This document shows, piece by piece, positions 34,236 through 43,226 of a stretch of DNA of 64,000 nucleotides. Below the pieces are notes generated by a model, which was not told the DNA's origin, did no database searches, and saw nothing but the letters and a program-made list of their open reading frames with translations. Origin of the DNA: Rhodanobacter denitrificans (GTDB taxonomy: Bacteria; Pseudomonadota; Gammaproteobacteria; Xanthomonadales; Rhodanobacteraceae); NCBI GenBank assembly GCA_017848855.1, contig JAFIHF010000023.1, positions 27,674-91,673 on the forward strand, in the 5' to 3' direction. Within the stretch, counting starts at the first letter, position 1; each line of letters begins with the position of its first letter. Made by a program: the position numbers and the translations under genes.

Positions 34236-35300
34236 CTAGCCGGCCACCGCCGCGCCCAGCAGGCGCCCCACGCCCCAGGTCACCGTCGCCGCGCCCAGCG
34301 TGATGCCGAACTGGCGCTCGATCGAGAACAGCATGCCGCGGCCGGTGAACAGCGAGGTGCCGGTGCCGATCAGCGCGAGCCCCACGGCGGTGGCCGCGGC
34401 GCTGCCGAGCATGGCGGCGTGGCCGTGCAGGAACAGGTACGGCACCACCGGGAACGCCGCGCCGGACGCGAACAGGCAGAACGAAGACAGTGCCGCGCTC
34501 CACGCCGAGCCGCCCAGCTCGGCGGGATCGACGCCCAGGTCCTCGCGCACCACGGTATCCAGCGCCGCACGCGGCGTCTCGGCGAGATGCTCGGCGAGGT
34601 GCTCGGCCTCGTCGCGGCCGAGGCCCTTGCTGCGGTAGATGCCGGCGATGTGGCGCACGCCATCCTCCGGCGCCACCGCGAGGCGCTCGGCGCGCTCGGT
34701 GATCTGCGCCTGGTAGAACTCGCGCGAACTGTTCACGCTGAGCCATTCGCCCAGCGCCATCGAGCAGGCACCGGCGACCAGCCCGGCCAGGCCGGCCAGC
34801 AGCACGGCGTGGTCGTTGGCGGCGGCGCCGGCCATGCCCATCACCAGCGAGACGTTGGAGACCAGGCCGTCGTTCGCGCCCAGCACCGCGGCGCGCAGCG
34901 TGTTGCCGCTCTGCGTGCGGTGGCGATGGTCGGTCGGCGCGGACGGCACCGGCACCACGAAATGGTCGCGATGGCCGCTGCGGTCGACCGGGGTGGCGTG
35001 GTGGTCGGCATGATCCAGCCGCACCACGGTGGGCATCACGAATTCGGTGCCGAAGGCCCTGGCGAACGCACCCAGCACGCGCACGCGCAGGCCGATGCGC
35101 GAAGCCGGCACCGTTGCGCCGGCCTCGCGCAGGCGCGACTCCCAGAACGCCGCGTTCGCCTGCTCGCCCTCGGCGATGCGCCGGTACGCGCGCGCCAGCC
35201 TCGCCTCGGTGGCCAGCTCGGCCAACCGCGCGTACAGCGCGGCGTTGTCGCGCTCGATGCGCAGGTTGGTGCGGTAGCGGCGGATGTGGCGCGTCGTCAT
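34236..35300 (-). CDS. VIT1/CCC1-family iron/manganese transporter with N-terminal ferritin-like domain
   Basis: This is a 354-aa protein. The N-terminal ~130 residues resemble a rubrerythrin/ferritin-like helical domain (NLRIERDNAALYARLAELATE, RIAEGEQANAAFWESRL), with Glu residues spaced for metal binding. The C-terminal VIT domain begins LRAAVLGANDGLVSNVSLVMG and has ALGEWLSVNSSREFY, followed by membrane helices (GTGTSLFTGRGML). The architecture matches the MbfA/Er-VIT group that exports iron or manganese. It interrupts the usual dapD-arsC-dapE order, so it may be a local insertion. Confidence 0.9.
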   Translation of the reverse strand: MTTRHIRRYRTNLRIERDNAALYARLAELATEARLARAYRRIAEGEQANAAFWESRLREAGATVPASRIGLRVRVLGAFARAFGTEFVMPTVVRLDHADHHATPVDRSGHRDHFVVPVPSAPTDHRHRTQSGNTLRAAVLGANDGLVSNVSLVMGMAGAAANDHAVLLAGLAGLVAGACSMALGEWLSVNSSREFYQAQITERAERLAVAPEDGVRHIAGIYRSKGLGRDEAEHLAEHLAETPRAALDTVVREDLGVDPAELGGSAWSAALSSFCLFASGAAFPVVPYLFLHGHAAMLGSAAATAVGLALIGTGTSLFTGRGMLFSIERQFGITLGAATVTWGVGRLLGAAVAG

Positions 35301-35397
35301 GCGGGGTGATTCGGGCAGCGGCAGGCGGCGGAGGCGCGCAGCCTAACAACGAAGCCCCGATGCTGGTGAGGACGGGTCGCGTTACGCCACTACGGTG

Positions 35398-35757
35398 TCA
35401 ACGCGGAAACAGCTTCTTGAAGCCGTTGTCGCTGAAGCCCACGCTGACGCTGCCGTCTTCCTTGAGCACCACCGGACGGCGGATCAGCGCGGGGTATTCC
35501 TTCAGCAGCAGCGTCCACTCCGGATCGCTGCCCGGGTTCTTGCGCTGCGGCAGCAGGTTGCGCCAGGTGGTGGAGGACTTGTTCACCAGCGCCTCCCAGC
35601 CGCCGAGCTGCTGTGCCCACAGCTTCAGCGTGGCCGCGGGCACCGGGTTCGCGCGGTAGTCCACGAAGGTGTACGGCACGGCGAAGCGGTCCAGCCAGTT
35701 GCGCGCCTTGCGGCAGGTGTCGCAGGTGGGCAGGCCGTACAGTGTCGCTGCGGTCAT
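35398..35757 (-). CDS. ArsC/Spx-family protein (YffB-like)
   Basis: This 119-aa thioredoxin-fold protein has the active-site CDTCRKARNWLDRF (CxxC, residues 12-15) and the ArsC-family helix WEALVNKSSTTWRNLLPQ. It lacks evidence of true arsenate reduction. Its location between dapD and dapE matches the conserved ArsC-like gene of many gammaproteobacterial dap clusters. A thiol or glutathione-dependent reductase role is a family inference. Confidence 0.9.
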   Translation of the reverse strand: MTAATLYGLPTCDTCRKARNWLDRFAVPYTFVDYRANPVPAATLKLWAQQLGGWEALVNKSSTTWRNLLPQRKNPGSDPEWTLLLKEYPALIRRPVVLKEDGSVSVGFSDNGFKKLFPR

Positions 35758-35829
35758 GGCATTTCCCGTAGGAGCGCACCCTGTGCGCGATGGAGTTTGC
35801 GGTGGAAGCTGTCGCCCACAGGGTGGGCT

Positions 35830-36050
35830 AGAGCCTGTTTACGATCTCCGCATGGCCCGCGCCGGGAGCTGTTTGCGCGCAGGCCAAGGAAGAGCGAGGG
35901 AGTGGACGTCCGTCCACGACTGAGTGATGACGCAGGAATGCGGGCAAACAGACCCGGCCCTTCGGGTTGTCTTGCCGTGGCCGCCACGCGCCACCACCTG
36001 ACGGCCACGGCAAGACAACGCGGGCCATACGGAGATCGCAAACAGGCTCT
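35830..36050. mobile_element. MITE-like element abutting the dapD stop codon
   Basis: 31-bp terminal inverted repeats with two mismatches (35830-35860 and 36020-36050, beginning AGAGCCTGTTT) bound 221 bp without a coding frame. A second inner pair (TGTCTTGCCGTGGCCG type, about 35969-36017) adds secondary structure. The right end runs into the first base of the dapD stop codon. No clear target-site duplication is visible. A family A repeat arm lies just before it at 35768-35790. Confidence 0.75.
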
Positions 36051-36874
36051 CACAAAGAGCGCAGCAGCTCGTTGATCGAGGTCTTGCCGCGCGTCTTCTC
36101 GTCCACCTGCTTCACGATCACCGCGGCGTACAGGCTGTGCGAGCCGTCCTTGGCGGGCAGGCTGCCGGCCACCACCACGCTGCCGGCGGGCACGCGGCCG
36201 TAGCTGATTTCGCCGGTGGCGCGGTTGTAGATGCGGGTGCTCTGGCCGAGGAACACGCCCATGCCGATCACGCTGCCGCGTTCCACCACCACGCCCTCGA
36301 CCACTTCCGAACGCGCGCCGATGAAGCAGCCGTCCTCGATGATGGTGGGGTTGGCCTGCAGCGGTTCCAGCACGCCGCCGATGCCCACGCCGCCGGAGAG
36401 GTGCACTCCCGCGCCGATCTGCGCGCAGGAGCCCACCGTGGCCCAGGTGTCGACCATGGTGCCGGCGCCCACGTAGGCGCCGATGTTGACGTAGCTCGGC
36501 ATCAGCACCGCGTCCTTCGCGATGTGCGCGCCGCGGCGCACCAGCGCGCCGGGCACCACGCGCGCGCCCAGGCCCTGCAACTCGGCGTCGTTGCCGTGGG
36601 CGAAGCGCAGCGGCACCTTGTCGAAGGCCAGCGCCGGGCCGCCGTCCACCACGCGGTTGCCGTTGATGCGGAAGTACAGCAGCACCGCCTTCTTGATCCA
36701 CTGGTTGACCTTCCAGCCGCCCTGCCCGTCCGGCTCGGCCACGCGGCGCTCGCCGGATTCGAGCAGGTCGAGCACCTGGCCCAGCGCGGGGCGCAGGTGG
36801 GTCTCGACCTCGGCCTGGGTCAGCTCGTTGCGGCGCTCGAAGGCGTCGTCGATCAGGGATTCGATGCTTTGCAT
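36050..36874 (-). CDS. dapD: Tetrahydrodipicolinate N-succinyltransferase
   Basis: This 274-aa left-handed beta-helix enzyme adds succinyl to tetrahydrodipicolinate in lysine and peptidoglycan-DAP synthesis. The hexapeptide repeats run through [20 protein letters not shown] to [20 protein letters not shown]. The N-terminal helical part includes [15 protein letters not shown]. Start ATG 36874 gives the family start [13 protein letters not shown], though no strong ribosome site is seen. The stop codon overlaps the end of a MITE-like element. Confidence 0.97.
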   Translation of the reverse strand: MQSIESLIDDAFERRNELTQAEVETHLRPALGQVLDLLESGERRVAEPDGQGGWKVNQWIKKAVLLYFRINGNRVVDGGPALAFDKVPLRFAHGNDAELQGLGARVVPGALVRRGAHIAKDAVLMPSYVNIGAYVGAGTMVDTWATVGSCAQIGAGVHLSGGVGIGGVLEPLQANPTIIEDGCFIGARSEVVEGVVVERGSVIGMGVFLGQSTRIYNRATGEISYGRVPAGSVVVAGSLPAKDGSHSLYAAVIVKQVDEKTRGKTSINELLRSL

Positions 36875-36984
36875 GGGGAATGGACGTCCAAATAAGTCGG
36901 GTGTGAGCCCCGCCATTGTGCCCGGGCGGGGCGTGCGGCGAAAGGCGAGCAGAGGCTCACTGTGTTGAGCGGTGCGATGGTTTT

Positions 36985-37085
36985 CTCCTCCCCCTGCTTG
37001 CAGGGGGAGGTTGGGAGGGGGTGCTTTTGGATCTGACGGACGAAAGCACCCCACCCCAGCCCTCCCCTGCACGCAGGGGAGGGAG
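36985..37085. repeat. Hairpin-rich element between glnD and dapD
   Basis: CTCCCCCTGCTTGCAGGGGGA-type and CCTCCCCTGCACGCAGGGGAGG palindromes lie at the two ends, with an inner pair of GGTGCTTTT / AAAGCACC. The element lies in the glnD-dapD gap. It may terminate or attenuate glnD transcripts before dapD. Confidence 0.75.
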
Positions 37086-37100
37086 TACGGGAGCTCGACG

Positions 37101-39725
37101 CTAGTTGCCCGGCCCCAGCCGCGCCAGCAGCGCCTGGCGCAGCCGCTCCTGCCGCGCCTCGTCCAGCGGCGCGTCGTGGCGGTCGCTGAGCTGGAAGAAA
37201 TCCTCCACCCGCTCACCGAAGGTGGCGATGCGCGCGTCGTGCACGCGCACCTCGCAGGCCACCAGCACCTGCGCCAGCGCGGCGAGCAGGCCGGGGCGGT
37301 CGCTGCACACCAGCGCCATGCGGGTGCGCCCGTCGGCCTGGCGGAAGTCGATGCGCGGCGGCATCTGGAAGTGCTTCAGCTGGCGCGACATGCTGCGCCG
37401 TGGTGGCAGGATCTGGCCGCCCTGCGCCAGCGCGCGCTGCATGCGCGAGCGCAGCTCCTCCGCGCGATCCGCGCTGGCCGGGTGCTGGCCGTCCGCTTCG
37501 AGCAGCAGGAAGGTGTCCATCACCATGCCGGCGGAGCCGAGGATGCGCGCCTCCACCACCGAGAAGTGCAGCCGGTCCAGCATCGCGGTGACGCTGGCGA
37601 ACAGGCCGTCGCGGTCCGGCGTACAGACGAACAGCTCGGTGCTGCCGCGCACCGAGAGCGGATGCACGGCAACCAGCGGCCACGCGCCGTCCGCGCGCAC
37701 GAACGCCGCGGTCTGCCACGCGATCTGCTCGGGACGATGGCGCAGGAAGCTGGCCTCGGGAAACGCGCGCCACGCCCGCTCGACCGTGGCCGCGTCGATG
37801 CCCTCGGCCTGCAGCAGGGCCAGCGCCTGCGTACGACAGGCCGCGATGCGCGCGGCGGCGTCGCGTGCCGGCGTGTCGCTGCGCAGCGCGTGGCGGGTGG
37901 AGGCGTAGAGGTCGGCCAGCAGGCGATCCTTCCAGCCGTTCCACAGCTTCGGGCTGGTGCCGATGATGTCGGCCACGGTGAGCAGGTAGAGCTGGCCCAG
38001 CCGCTCGCGATCGCCCACCACGTCGGCGAAGCGCTGCACCACCTCCGGATCGGTGATGTCCTGACGCTGCGCGGTGGTGCTCATCAGCAGGTGCTGGCGC
38101 ACCAGCCAGGCCACGCGCTCGCCGTCGGCCGCGGGCAGGCCCAGCTTCGCGCAGAACGCGCGCGCGTCGCCCTCGCCCAGCACCGAGTGGTCGCCGCCGC
38201 GGCCCTTGGCGATGTCGTGGAACAGGCCGGCCAGCAGCATCAGCTCCGGCTTCGCCAGCGTCGGCCAGATCTCGCAGGCCACGGGGAACTCGCGCTTCGC
38301 CTCGGGATCGGCGAAGCGCGCCAGCTGGCGCAGCACGCGCAGCGTGTGTTCGTCCACAGTGTAGACATGGAACAGGTCGTACTGCATGCGCCCGACCACC
38401 TGGCCGAACGCGGGCAGGATTGCCGCGAGCAGGCCGTGCCGGTTCATCCGCCACAGCGCGTCCACCGCCGGCGCACCGCGGCGGAGCAGGCGCAGGAAGG
38501 CGGCCAGCGCCTCGGGATCGTCGGCCAGCGCGCCGCCATGCTGCGCGGTGGCCTGGTGGATGCGGCGCATGGTCTCGGCGGAGAAGCCGATCAGCCCCGG
38601 CTGGTCCAGCCGCGCGATGAAGGCCTCGATCAGCGCCGCCGGCCGCCGCGCGAACAATTCGGGATCGCGCGCCGACAGGCGCGTGCCGTGGCGCACGAAG
38701 TCCGCGCCCACCGGCTGCGCCTCGCCCGGCGGTTCCAGCAGTTCGACGAAGCGCTCGGCGATCTGCACGCCCAGCCGCTCCACCTGGCTGGCCGCGCGGT
38801 AATAGCCCTGCATGAACTGCTCGACGCCGAGGTTCTTCGCGTGCTCGTCCTCGAAGCCCAGCCGCACCGCCAGCGCGCGCTGGTAGTCGAACAGCAGGCG
38901 CTCCTCCGGCCGCCCCGCCTCCAGGTGCAGCGCGTAGCGGTAGCGCCGCAGCGTGGCCTCGGCCTCGCACAGGCTGGCGCGCTCGGCCGGATCGAGCAGG
39001 CCGGCGTCCTGCATTGCCTCGAAGCCGCCGGCATGCGCCAGCCGGCGCCCCAGCCAGCGCAGCGAATCGAGCGTGCGCAGGCCGCCGGGGCCATCCTTGA
39101 GGTTGGGTTCGAGATTGCTCGCGGTGTCGTGGTGGCGCGCGTGGCGCGCGTCGCGCTCGGCCAGCCGCGCGGCGAGGTATTCGCGCGGCGGCCACAGCGC
39201 CGGATCGTCCACGATGGCGCGCAATGCGGTTTCCAGCGCGGTGTCGCCAGCCATCCACTTCGCGTCGAGCAGGCTGGTGAACACGCTGGCGTCCGCGGCC
39301 GCCAATGCACGGCATTGCGCCGGTTCGCGTACCGCGTGCCCCACCTTGAGGCCCGCGTCCCACAGCGTGGCGAAGCACTGCTCCAGCGCGCGCAGGCGTG
39401 CCGGCTCGGGCCGTTCGGCCAGCACCAGCAGGTCCACGTCGGAATGCGGGAACAGCAGGCCGCGGCCGAAGCCGCCCACCGCGAACAGTGCCGCCCCGGT
39501 CACCTCACCGAGGCAGGCCGTCCACACGTGCGCCACGATGCGCGCCACCGCCTCGCCGCGCCGCCGCGCCAGCGCGCTGGCGTCGGCGCCGTCGCGGAAC
39601 GCGGTGGTCAGCGCGCGGTCCACGTCGCCCAGCAGTTGCCGCAAGGCGCGCCGCGCATCGGCCGACACGCCCGAACGCGGCACGGCCGGCGGTAGGCGCG
39701 GCAAAGGGGGAAGCACGACGCTCAT
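37101..39725 (-). CDS. glnD: Bifunctional uridylyltransferase/uridylyl-removing enzyme (PII)
   Basis: GlnD senses glutamine and adds or removes UMP on PII proteins. The 874-aa protein has the nucleotidyltransferase motif [17 protein letters not shown] (about residues 84-100) and an HD hydrolase domain around [17 protein letters not shown] (about residue 500). It has two C-terminal ACT domains: the first begins [22 protein letters not shown] and the second [19 protein letters not shown]. Length and order are standard. It lies between map and dapD on the same strand, the conserved order in Xanthomonadales. Confidence 0.97.
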   Translation of the reverse strand: MSVVLPPLPRLPPAVPRSGVSADARRALRQLLGDVDRALTTAFRDGADASALARRRGEAVARIVAHVWTACLGEVTGAALFAVGGFGRGLLFPHSDVDLLVLAERPEPARLRALEQCFATLWDAGLKVGHAVREPAQCRALAAADASVFTSLLDAKWMAGDTALETALRAIVDDPALWPPREYLAARLAERDARHARHHDTASNLEPNLKDGPGGLRTLDSLRWLGRRLAHAGGFEAMQDAGLLDPAERASLCEAEATLRRYRYALHLEAGRPEERLLFDYQRALAVRLGFEDEHAKNLGVEQFMQGYYRAASQVERLGVQIAERFVELLEPPGEAQPVGADFVRHGTRLSARDPELFARRPAALIEAFIARLDQPGLIGFSAETMRRIHQATAQHGGALADDPEALAAFLRLLRRGAPAVDALWRMNRHGLLAAILPAFGQVVGRMQYDLFHVYTVDEHTLRVLRQLARFADPEAKREFPVACEIWPTLAKPELMLLAGLFHDIAKGRGGDHSVLGEGDARAFCAKLGLPAADGERVAWLVRQHLLMSTTAQRQDITDPEVVQRFADVVGDRERLGQLYLLTVADIIGTSPKLWNGWKDRLLADLYASTRHALRSDTPARDAAARIAACRTQALALLQAEGIDAATVERAWRAFPEASFLRHRPEQIAWQTAAFVRADGAWPLVAVHPLSVRGSTELFVCTPDRDGLFASVTAMLDRLHFSVVEARILGSAGMVMDTFLLLEADGQHPASADRAEELRSRMQRALAQGGQILPPRRSMSRQLKHFQMPPRIDFRQADGRTRMALVCSDRPGLLAALAQVLVACEVRVHDARIATFGERVEDFFQLSDRHDAPLDEARQERLRQALLARLGPGN

Positions 39726-39802
39726 CGGCGGGATTCGGGGTGGCGGCTGGGAGCTGCCAGTCTGCCACGGCGCCGCAAGTTCACGTTATGACAAAACGCC
39801 CC

Positions 39803-39946
39803 GCAGGTCGGGCTGCAGGTCGGGCTGTAGGTCGGGCTGTAGGTCGGGCTTCAGCCCGACTCACGTGGCACGTCGGGCTGAAGCCCGACCTACCCCGACG
39901 TACCGCCCAGGCCGGGATGAATCCCGAATCCCGAATCCCGAATCCC
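39803..39946. repeat. Tandem 12-mer, REP unit and tandem heptamer between glnD and map
   Basis: Four 12-bp copies of G(C/T)AGGTCGGGCT (39803-39850) run straight into a family B palindrome (39839-39894). After a short gap, four copies of GAATCCC (39919-39946) follow, ending 5 bp before the map stop codon. The 12-mer is the left arm of the family B unit, apparently expanded in tandem. Confidence 0.9.
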
Positions 39947-39951
39947 GGATT

Positions 39952-40716
39952 TCAGACATCCGGCCAGGGCGTGAGGATCTCGAAGCCGTCGACGGTCACC
40001 GCGATGGTGTGTTCCCACTGCGCGGAGAGCGAGTGGTCCTTGGTGACCACGGTCCAGCCGTCGGGCAGCTGCTTGGTGTGCGGCTTGCCGGCGTTGATCA
40101 TCGGCTCGACGGTGAAGGTCATGCCCTCCTTCAGTTCCACGCCGGTGCCGGGCTTGCCGTAGTGCAGTACCTGCGGCTCGTCGTGGTAGACCTTGCCGAT
40201 GCCATGGCCGCAGTATTCGCGCACCACGCTGAAACCGGCCGCCTCGGTGTGCTGCTGGATCGCGTGGCCGATGTCGCCCAGGGTGGCGCCGGGGCGCACC
40301 ACGCGGATGCCGCGCATCATCGCCTCGAACGCGGTATCCACCAGGCGCTTGGCCAGCACCGAGGGCGTGCCCACGAAGTACATGCGGCTGGTGTCGCCGT
40401 GCCAGCCGTCCTTGATCACGGTGACGTCGCAATTGACGATGTCGCCTTCCTTCAGCACCTTGCCGGGGCTGGGGATGCCGTGGCAGATCACGTGGTTGAC
40501 CGAGGTGCACAGCGTCTTCGGGAAGCCGTGGTAGCCCACGTTCGCCGGCACCGCCTTCTGCACGTTGACGATGTGCTCGTAGGCCAGCCGGTCCAGCTCC
40601 TCGGTGGTGACGCCGGGCTTGACGTGTTCCTTGAGCATGGCCAGCACTTCGGCGGCCAGCCGGCCGGCCACGCGCATGCCTTCGAGGTCCTTGGGGGATT
40701 TCAGGGTAATCGCCAT
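39952..40716 (-). CDS. map: Methionine aminopeptidase, type I
   Basis: This 254-aa cytosolic enzyme removes initiator methionine. Metal ligands are visible in NCDVTVIKDGWHGDTSRMY (two Asp), GHGIGKVYHDEPQV (His), the TVEPMIN glutamate, and the final Glu in QWEHTIAVT. Start ATG 40716 gives MAITLKSPKDLEGMR. It is transcribed divergently from rpsB, as in most gammaproteobacteria. Confidence 0.97.
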   Translation of the reverse strand: MAITLKSPKDLEGMRVAGRLAAEVLAMLKEHVKPGVTTEELDRLAYEHIVNVQKAVPANVGYHGFPKTLCTSVNHVICHGIPSPGKVLKEGDIVNCDVTVIKDGWHGDTSRMYFVGTPSVLAKRLVDTAFEAMMRGIRVVRPGATLGDIGHAIQQHTEAAGFSVVREYCGHGIGKVYHDEPQVLHYGKPGTGVELKEGMTFTVEPMINAGKPHTKQLPDGWTVVTKDHSLSAQWEHTIAVTVDGFEILTPWPDV

Positions 40717-40759
40717 GATTTCGCCTATATGGCGGCACAAACGCTGGAAATCCAGCGGC

Positions 40760-40789
40760 TTGCCGCGTCGCCGGCGCACCGGCTACAAT
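40760..40789 (+). promoter_or_regulatory. Probable sigma-70 promoter of rpsB-tsf
   Basis: TTGCCG (40760-40765) and TACAAT (40784-40789) are spaced 18 bp apart, with GC-rich DNA after the -10 that may form the growth-rate discriminator. The leader to the rpsB ATG would be about 220 nt, long enough for an autoregulatory S2-binding structure. Confidence 0.65.
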
Positions 40790-41017
40790 TGCGCGGTTTT
40801 GCAGGCTGCATCCGTCGTCATCGACGACCGCACAGCGCAAAACGAAACGGGATTGTAACCGCGCCGCGGCACAAGCCCAAACCAACGCCACACACGCATC
40901 GGCACCGTTCTTCGGGGTGCCGCGCGCAGCAGTCGCTGCCGCGGTCGAAGCCGGGGATGCGTGGAGGTCCCAACCCCCCGGGCCACACCTACAAGGCCCA
41001 CTGCAAGGAGTTACACC

Positions 41018-41887
41018 ATGGCTCAAGTCACCATGCGCGAAATGCTCGAAGCCGGCGTGCATTTCGGTCACCAGACCCGTTACTGGAACCCCAAGATGGC
41101 GCCGTACATCTTCGGCGCCCGCGGCAAGATCCACATCATCAACCTCGAGAAGACCCTGCCGCTGTTCACCGACGCGATGAACTTCCTGTCGGGCCTGGCG
41201 CAGAAGCGCGGCACCATCCTGTTCGTGGGCACCAAGCGTTCCGCCCGCGAGGCGCTGGCCGAAGAGGCCGCCCGCGCCGGCATGCCCTTCGTCACCGCGC
41301 GTTGGCTGGGCGGCATGCTCACCAACTTCCGCACCGTGAAGCAGTCGGTGGCCAAGCTGAAGGAGCTGGAAGCGGCCGAGACCGACGGCAGCTTCGACAA
41401 GCTGGTCAAGCACGAAGTGCTGGCCCGCCGCCGCGAGCGCGAGAAGCTGCAGGCCTCGCTGGGCGGCATCAAGGACATGAACCGCCTGCCCGACGCGCTG
41501 TTCGTGATCGACATCGGCCACGAAGACATCGCCGTGCAGGAAGCCAAGAAGCTCGGCATCCCGGTGATCGCGGTGGTCGACACCAACTACAACCCGGAGC
41601 TGGTGGACTACGCGATCCCCGGCAACGACGACGCGATCCGCGCGATCCAGCTGTACGCCCGCGCCGCCGCCGACTCGATCCTGGAAGGCAAGGCCGCCGC
41701 GCCGGCCGCCGCCCAGGGCGACGCCGACGAGTTCGTCGAGCTGGACGAGGAAGGCAACCCGGTCGCCAAGGCCGAGCGCAAGAGCGCCGCGCCGCGCCGC
41801 GAGCGCGACGCCGCCCCGCGCAAGGGCGCCGGTGCGCCGCGCCGCGAAGGTGGCCGCGAAGGCCGCGCTCCGCGCGACGCCAAGTAA
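41018..41887 (+). CDS. rpsB: 30S ribosomal protein S2
   Basis: This 289-aa protein starts with the invariant [25 protein letters not shown], and the S2 core runs to about residue 228 ([21 protein letters not shown]). An Ala/Glu-rich linker and a strongly basic tail ([20 protein letters not shown] and onward) extend it beyond the ~240 residues of E. coli S2. An AAGGAG lies 7 nt before the ATG. It forms an operon with tsf. Confidence 0.98.
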   Translation: MAQVTMREMLEAGVHFGHQTRYWNPKMAPYIFGARGKIHIINLEKTLPLFTDAMNFLSGLAQKRGTILFVGTKRSAREALAEEAARAGMPFVTARWLGGMLTNFRTVKQSVAKLKELEAAETDGSFDKLVKHEVLARRREREKLQASLGGIKDMNRLPDALFVIDIGHEDIAVQEAKKLGIPVIAVVDTNYNPELVDYAIPGNDDAIRAIQLYARAAADSILEGKAAAPAAAQGDADEFVELDEEGNPVAKAERKSAAPRRERDAAPRKGAGAPRREGGREGRAPRDAK

Positions 41888-41984
41888 GCCGCTACGGCGG
41901 CGGGCAACCGCCGCCGTTTCGTCAAGCCCTACCGGCGTCGTGGCGCATACCGCCACGACGCCTTCAAGCATGCGAGGAACAACG

Positions 41985-42863
41985 ATGAGCAATATCTCCG
42001 CCCAACTGGTCAAGGAACTGCGCGAGCGTTCCGGCGCCGGCATGATGGAATGCAAGAAGGCGCTGGTCGAGAACAACGGCGACATCGAAGTCGCGATGGA
42101 GTGGCTGCGCAAGTCCGGCCTCGCCAAGGCCGACAAGAAGGCCGGCCGCGTGGCCGCCGAAGGCCGCATCGTGGCCGCCCAGGACGGCGGCAAGGCCGTG
42201 CTGGTCGAGGTCAACTGCGAGACCGACTTCGTCACCAAGAACCCCGACTTCGTGAAGTTCAGCGACGCCGTCGCCGAGGTCGCGCTGAAGTCCGGCGCCG
42301 CCGACATCGACGCGCTGAAGGCCGCCGCCTACCCGGGCGCCGCCAGCGTGGAGGAAGGCGCCAAGGCGCTGGTCGCCACCATCGGCGAGAAGATCGAAGT
42401 GCGCCGCATGGCCCGCGTCGAGACCGATGGCACCATCGGCAGCTACATCCACGGCGGCCGCATCGGCGTGCTGGTGGCGCTCAAGGGCGGCAACGAGGAA
42501 CTGGCCAAGGGCATCGCGATGCACGTGGCGGCGATGAACCCGCCCTACGTGAAGGCCGAGGACGTCCCCGCCGACTTCATCGCCAAGGAAAAGGACATCG
42601 CGCTGGCCGCGATGTCGGACAAGGAAAAGGCCAAGCCGGCCGAGATCCTGGAGAAGATCGTCAGCGGCAAGATCAACAAGATCGTCTCCGAGGTCACCCT
42701 GGTCGGCCAGCCCTACGTGCTGGACACCAACGTCACCGTGGGCGAGGCGCTGAAGAAGGCCGGCGCCGACGTGACGCAGGTGGCGCGCCTGGCCGTGGGC
42801 GAAGGCATCGAGAAGGTGCAGGAAGACTACCTGGCCGAAGTCGCCAAGGCCATGCAAGTCTGA
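41985..42863 (+). CDS. tsf: Elongation factor Ts
   Basis: This 292-aa nucleotide-exchange factor for EF-Tu has an N-terminal UBA-like domain ([20 protein letters not shown]) and the conserved [21 protein letters not shown] and [10 protein letters not shown] motifs. It is 97 bp after rpsB, with GAGGAAC before the ATG. A 16-bp-arm hairpin (42854-42887) includes the stop codon. Confidence 0.98.
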   Translation: MSNISAQLVKELRERSGAGMMECKKALVENNGDIEVAMEWLRKSGLAKADKKAGRVAAEGRIVAAQDGGKAVLVEVNCETDFVTKNPDFVKFSDAVAEVALKSGAADIDALKAAAYPGAASVEEGAKALVATIGEKIEVRRMARVETDGTIGSYIHGGRIGVLVALKGGNEELAKGIAMHVAAMNPPYVKAEDVPADFIAKEKDIALAAMSDKEKAKPAEILEKIVSGKINKIVSEVTLVGQPYVLDTNVTVGEALKKAGADVTQVARLAVGEGIEKVQEDYLAEVAKAMQV

Positions 42864-42887
42864 GCGCGCAAGCGCGCTCAGACTTGC
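42854..42887 (+). terminator. Perfect hairpin enclosing the tsf stop codon
   Basis: Arms of 16 bp (GCAAGTCTGAGCGCGC and its exact complement) with a 2-nt loop. The left arm contains the tsf stop codon. There is no U-run after it; it may protect the transcript end, with termination at the next hairpins. Confidence 0.6.
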
Positions 42888-42946
42888 GCGCCCACGGATG
42901 GGCGCCGCGAAGCGGAGCCTTGGTTCGCACAGCGAACCAAGGCGAG

Positions 42947-42976
42947 TCAAAAAAGGGGCAGGAGCCCCTTTTTTGA
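42947..42976 (+). terminator. Rho-independent terminator after tsf
   Basis: A 13-bp perfect stem (TCAAAAAAGGGGC / GCCCCTTTTTTGA) with an AGGA loop and built-in U- and A-runs, so it can act in both directions. It is preceded by another 12-bp hairpin at 42917-42943. Confidence 0.85.
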
Positions 42977-43019
42977 CATCAAACACGGCGCTTTTCTGCT
43001 CTTGGCGGGCACCTACATC

Positions 43020-43059
43020 GACACGAAAAAGCCGCGGACGTCCGCGGCTTTTTCGTGTC
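43020..43059. terminator. 40-bp perfect palindrome, bidirectional terminator
   Basis: A perfect 20+20 bp palindrome (left half GACACGAAAAAGCCGCGGAC) with an A-run on one side and a U-run on the other. It is the centre of a larger inverted arrangement between the convergent tsf and purK genes. Confidence 0.85.
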
Positions 43060-43113
43060 TTGCACATTCGAATCTTGCGCATCCAGAGCAAAAGCCAGAG
43101 CGCCGTGCCTGAT

Positions 43114-43143
43114 GCCAAAAATGGGCTCCTGCCCATTTTTGGC
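43114..43143 (-). terminator. Rho-independent terminator after purK
   Basis: A 13-bp stem (GCCAAAAATGGGC / GCCCATTTTTGGC) with a 4-nt loop, read on the minus strand. Its sequence and surroundings mirror the tsf-side terminator at 42947. Two further GC hairpins (about 43147-43172 and 43175-43201) lie between it and the purK stop. Confidence 0.8.
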
Positions 43144-43226
43144 TCGCCGGGCTCGCAGCGCGAGCCCGGCTCCGTCCAGCAGGCCGGCGGCCTGCTGGAC
43201 GCGCGCCCATCCCTGGGCGCGGTGCC

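Noticed and set aside
39803-39946. CRISPR array
   Set aside because: The 12-bp and 7-bp units are in direct tandem without spacers, and no cas gene is nearby.
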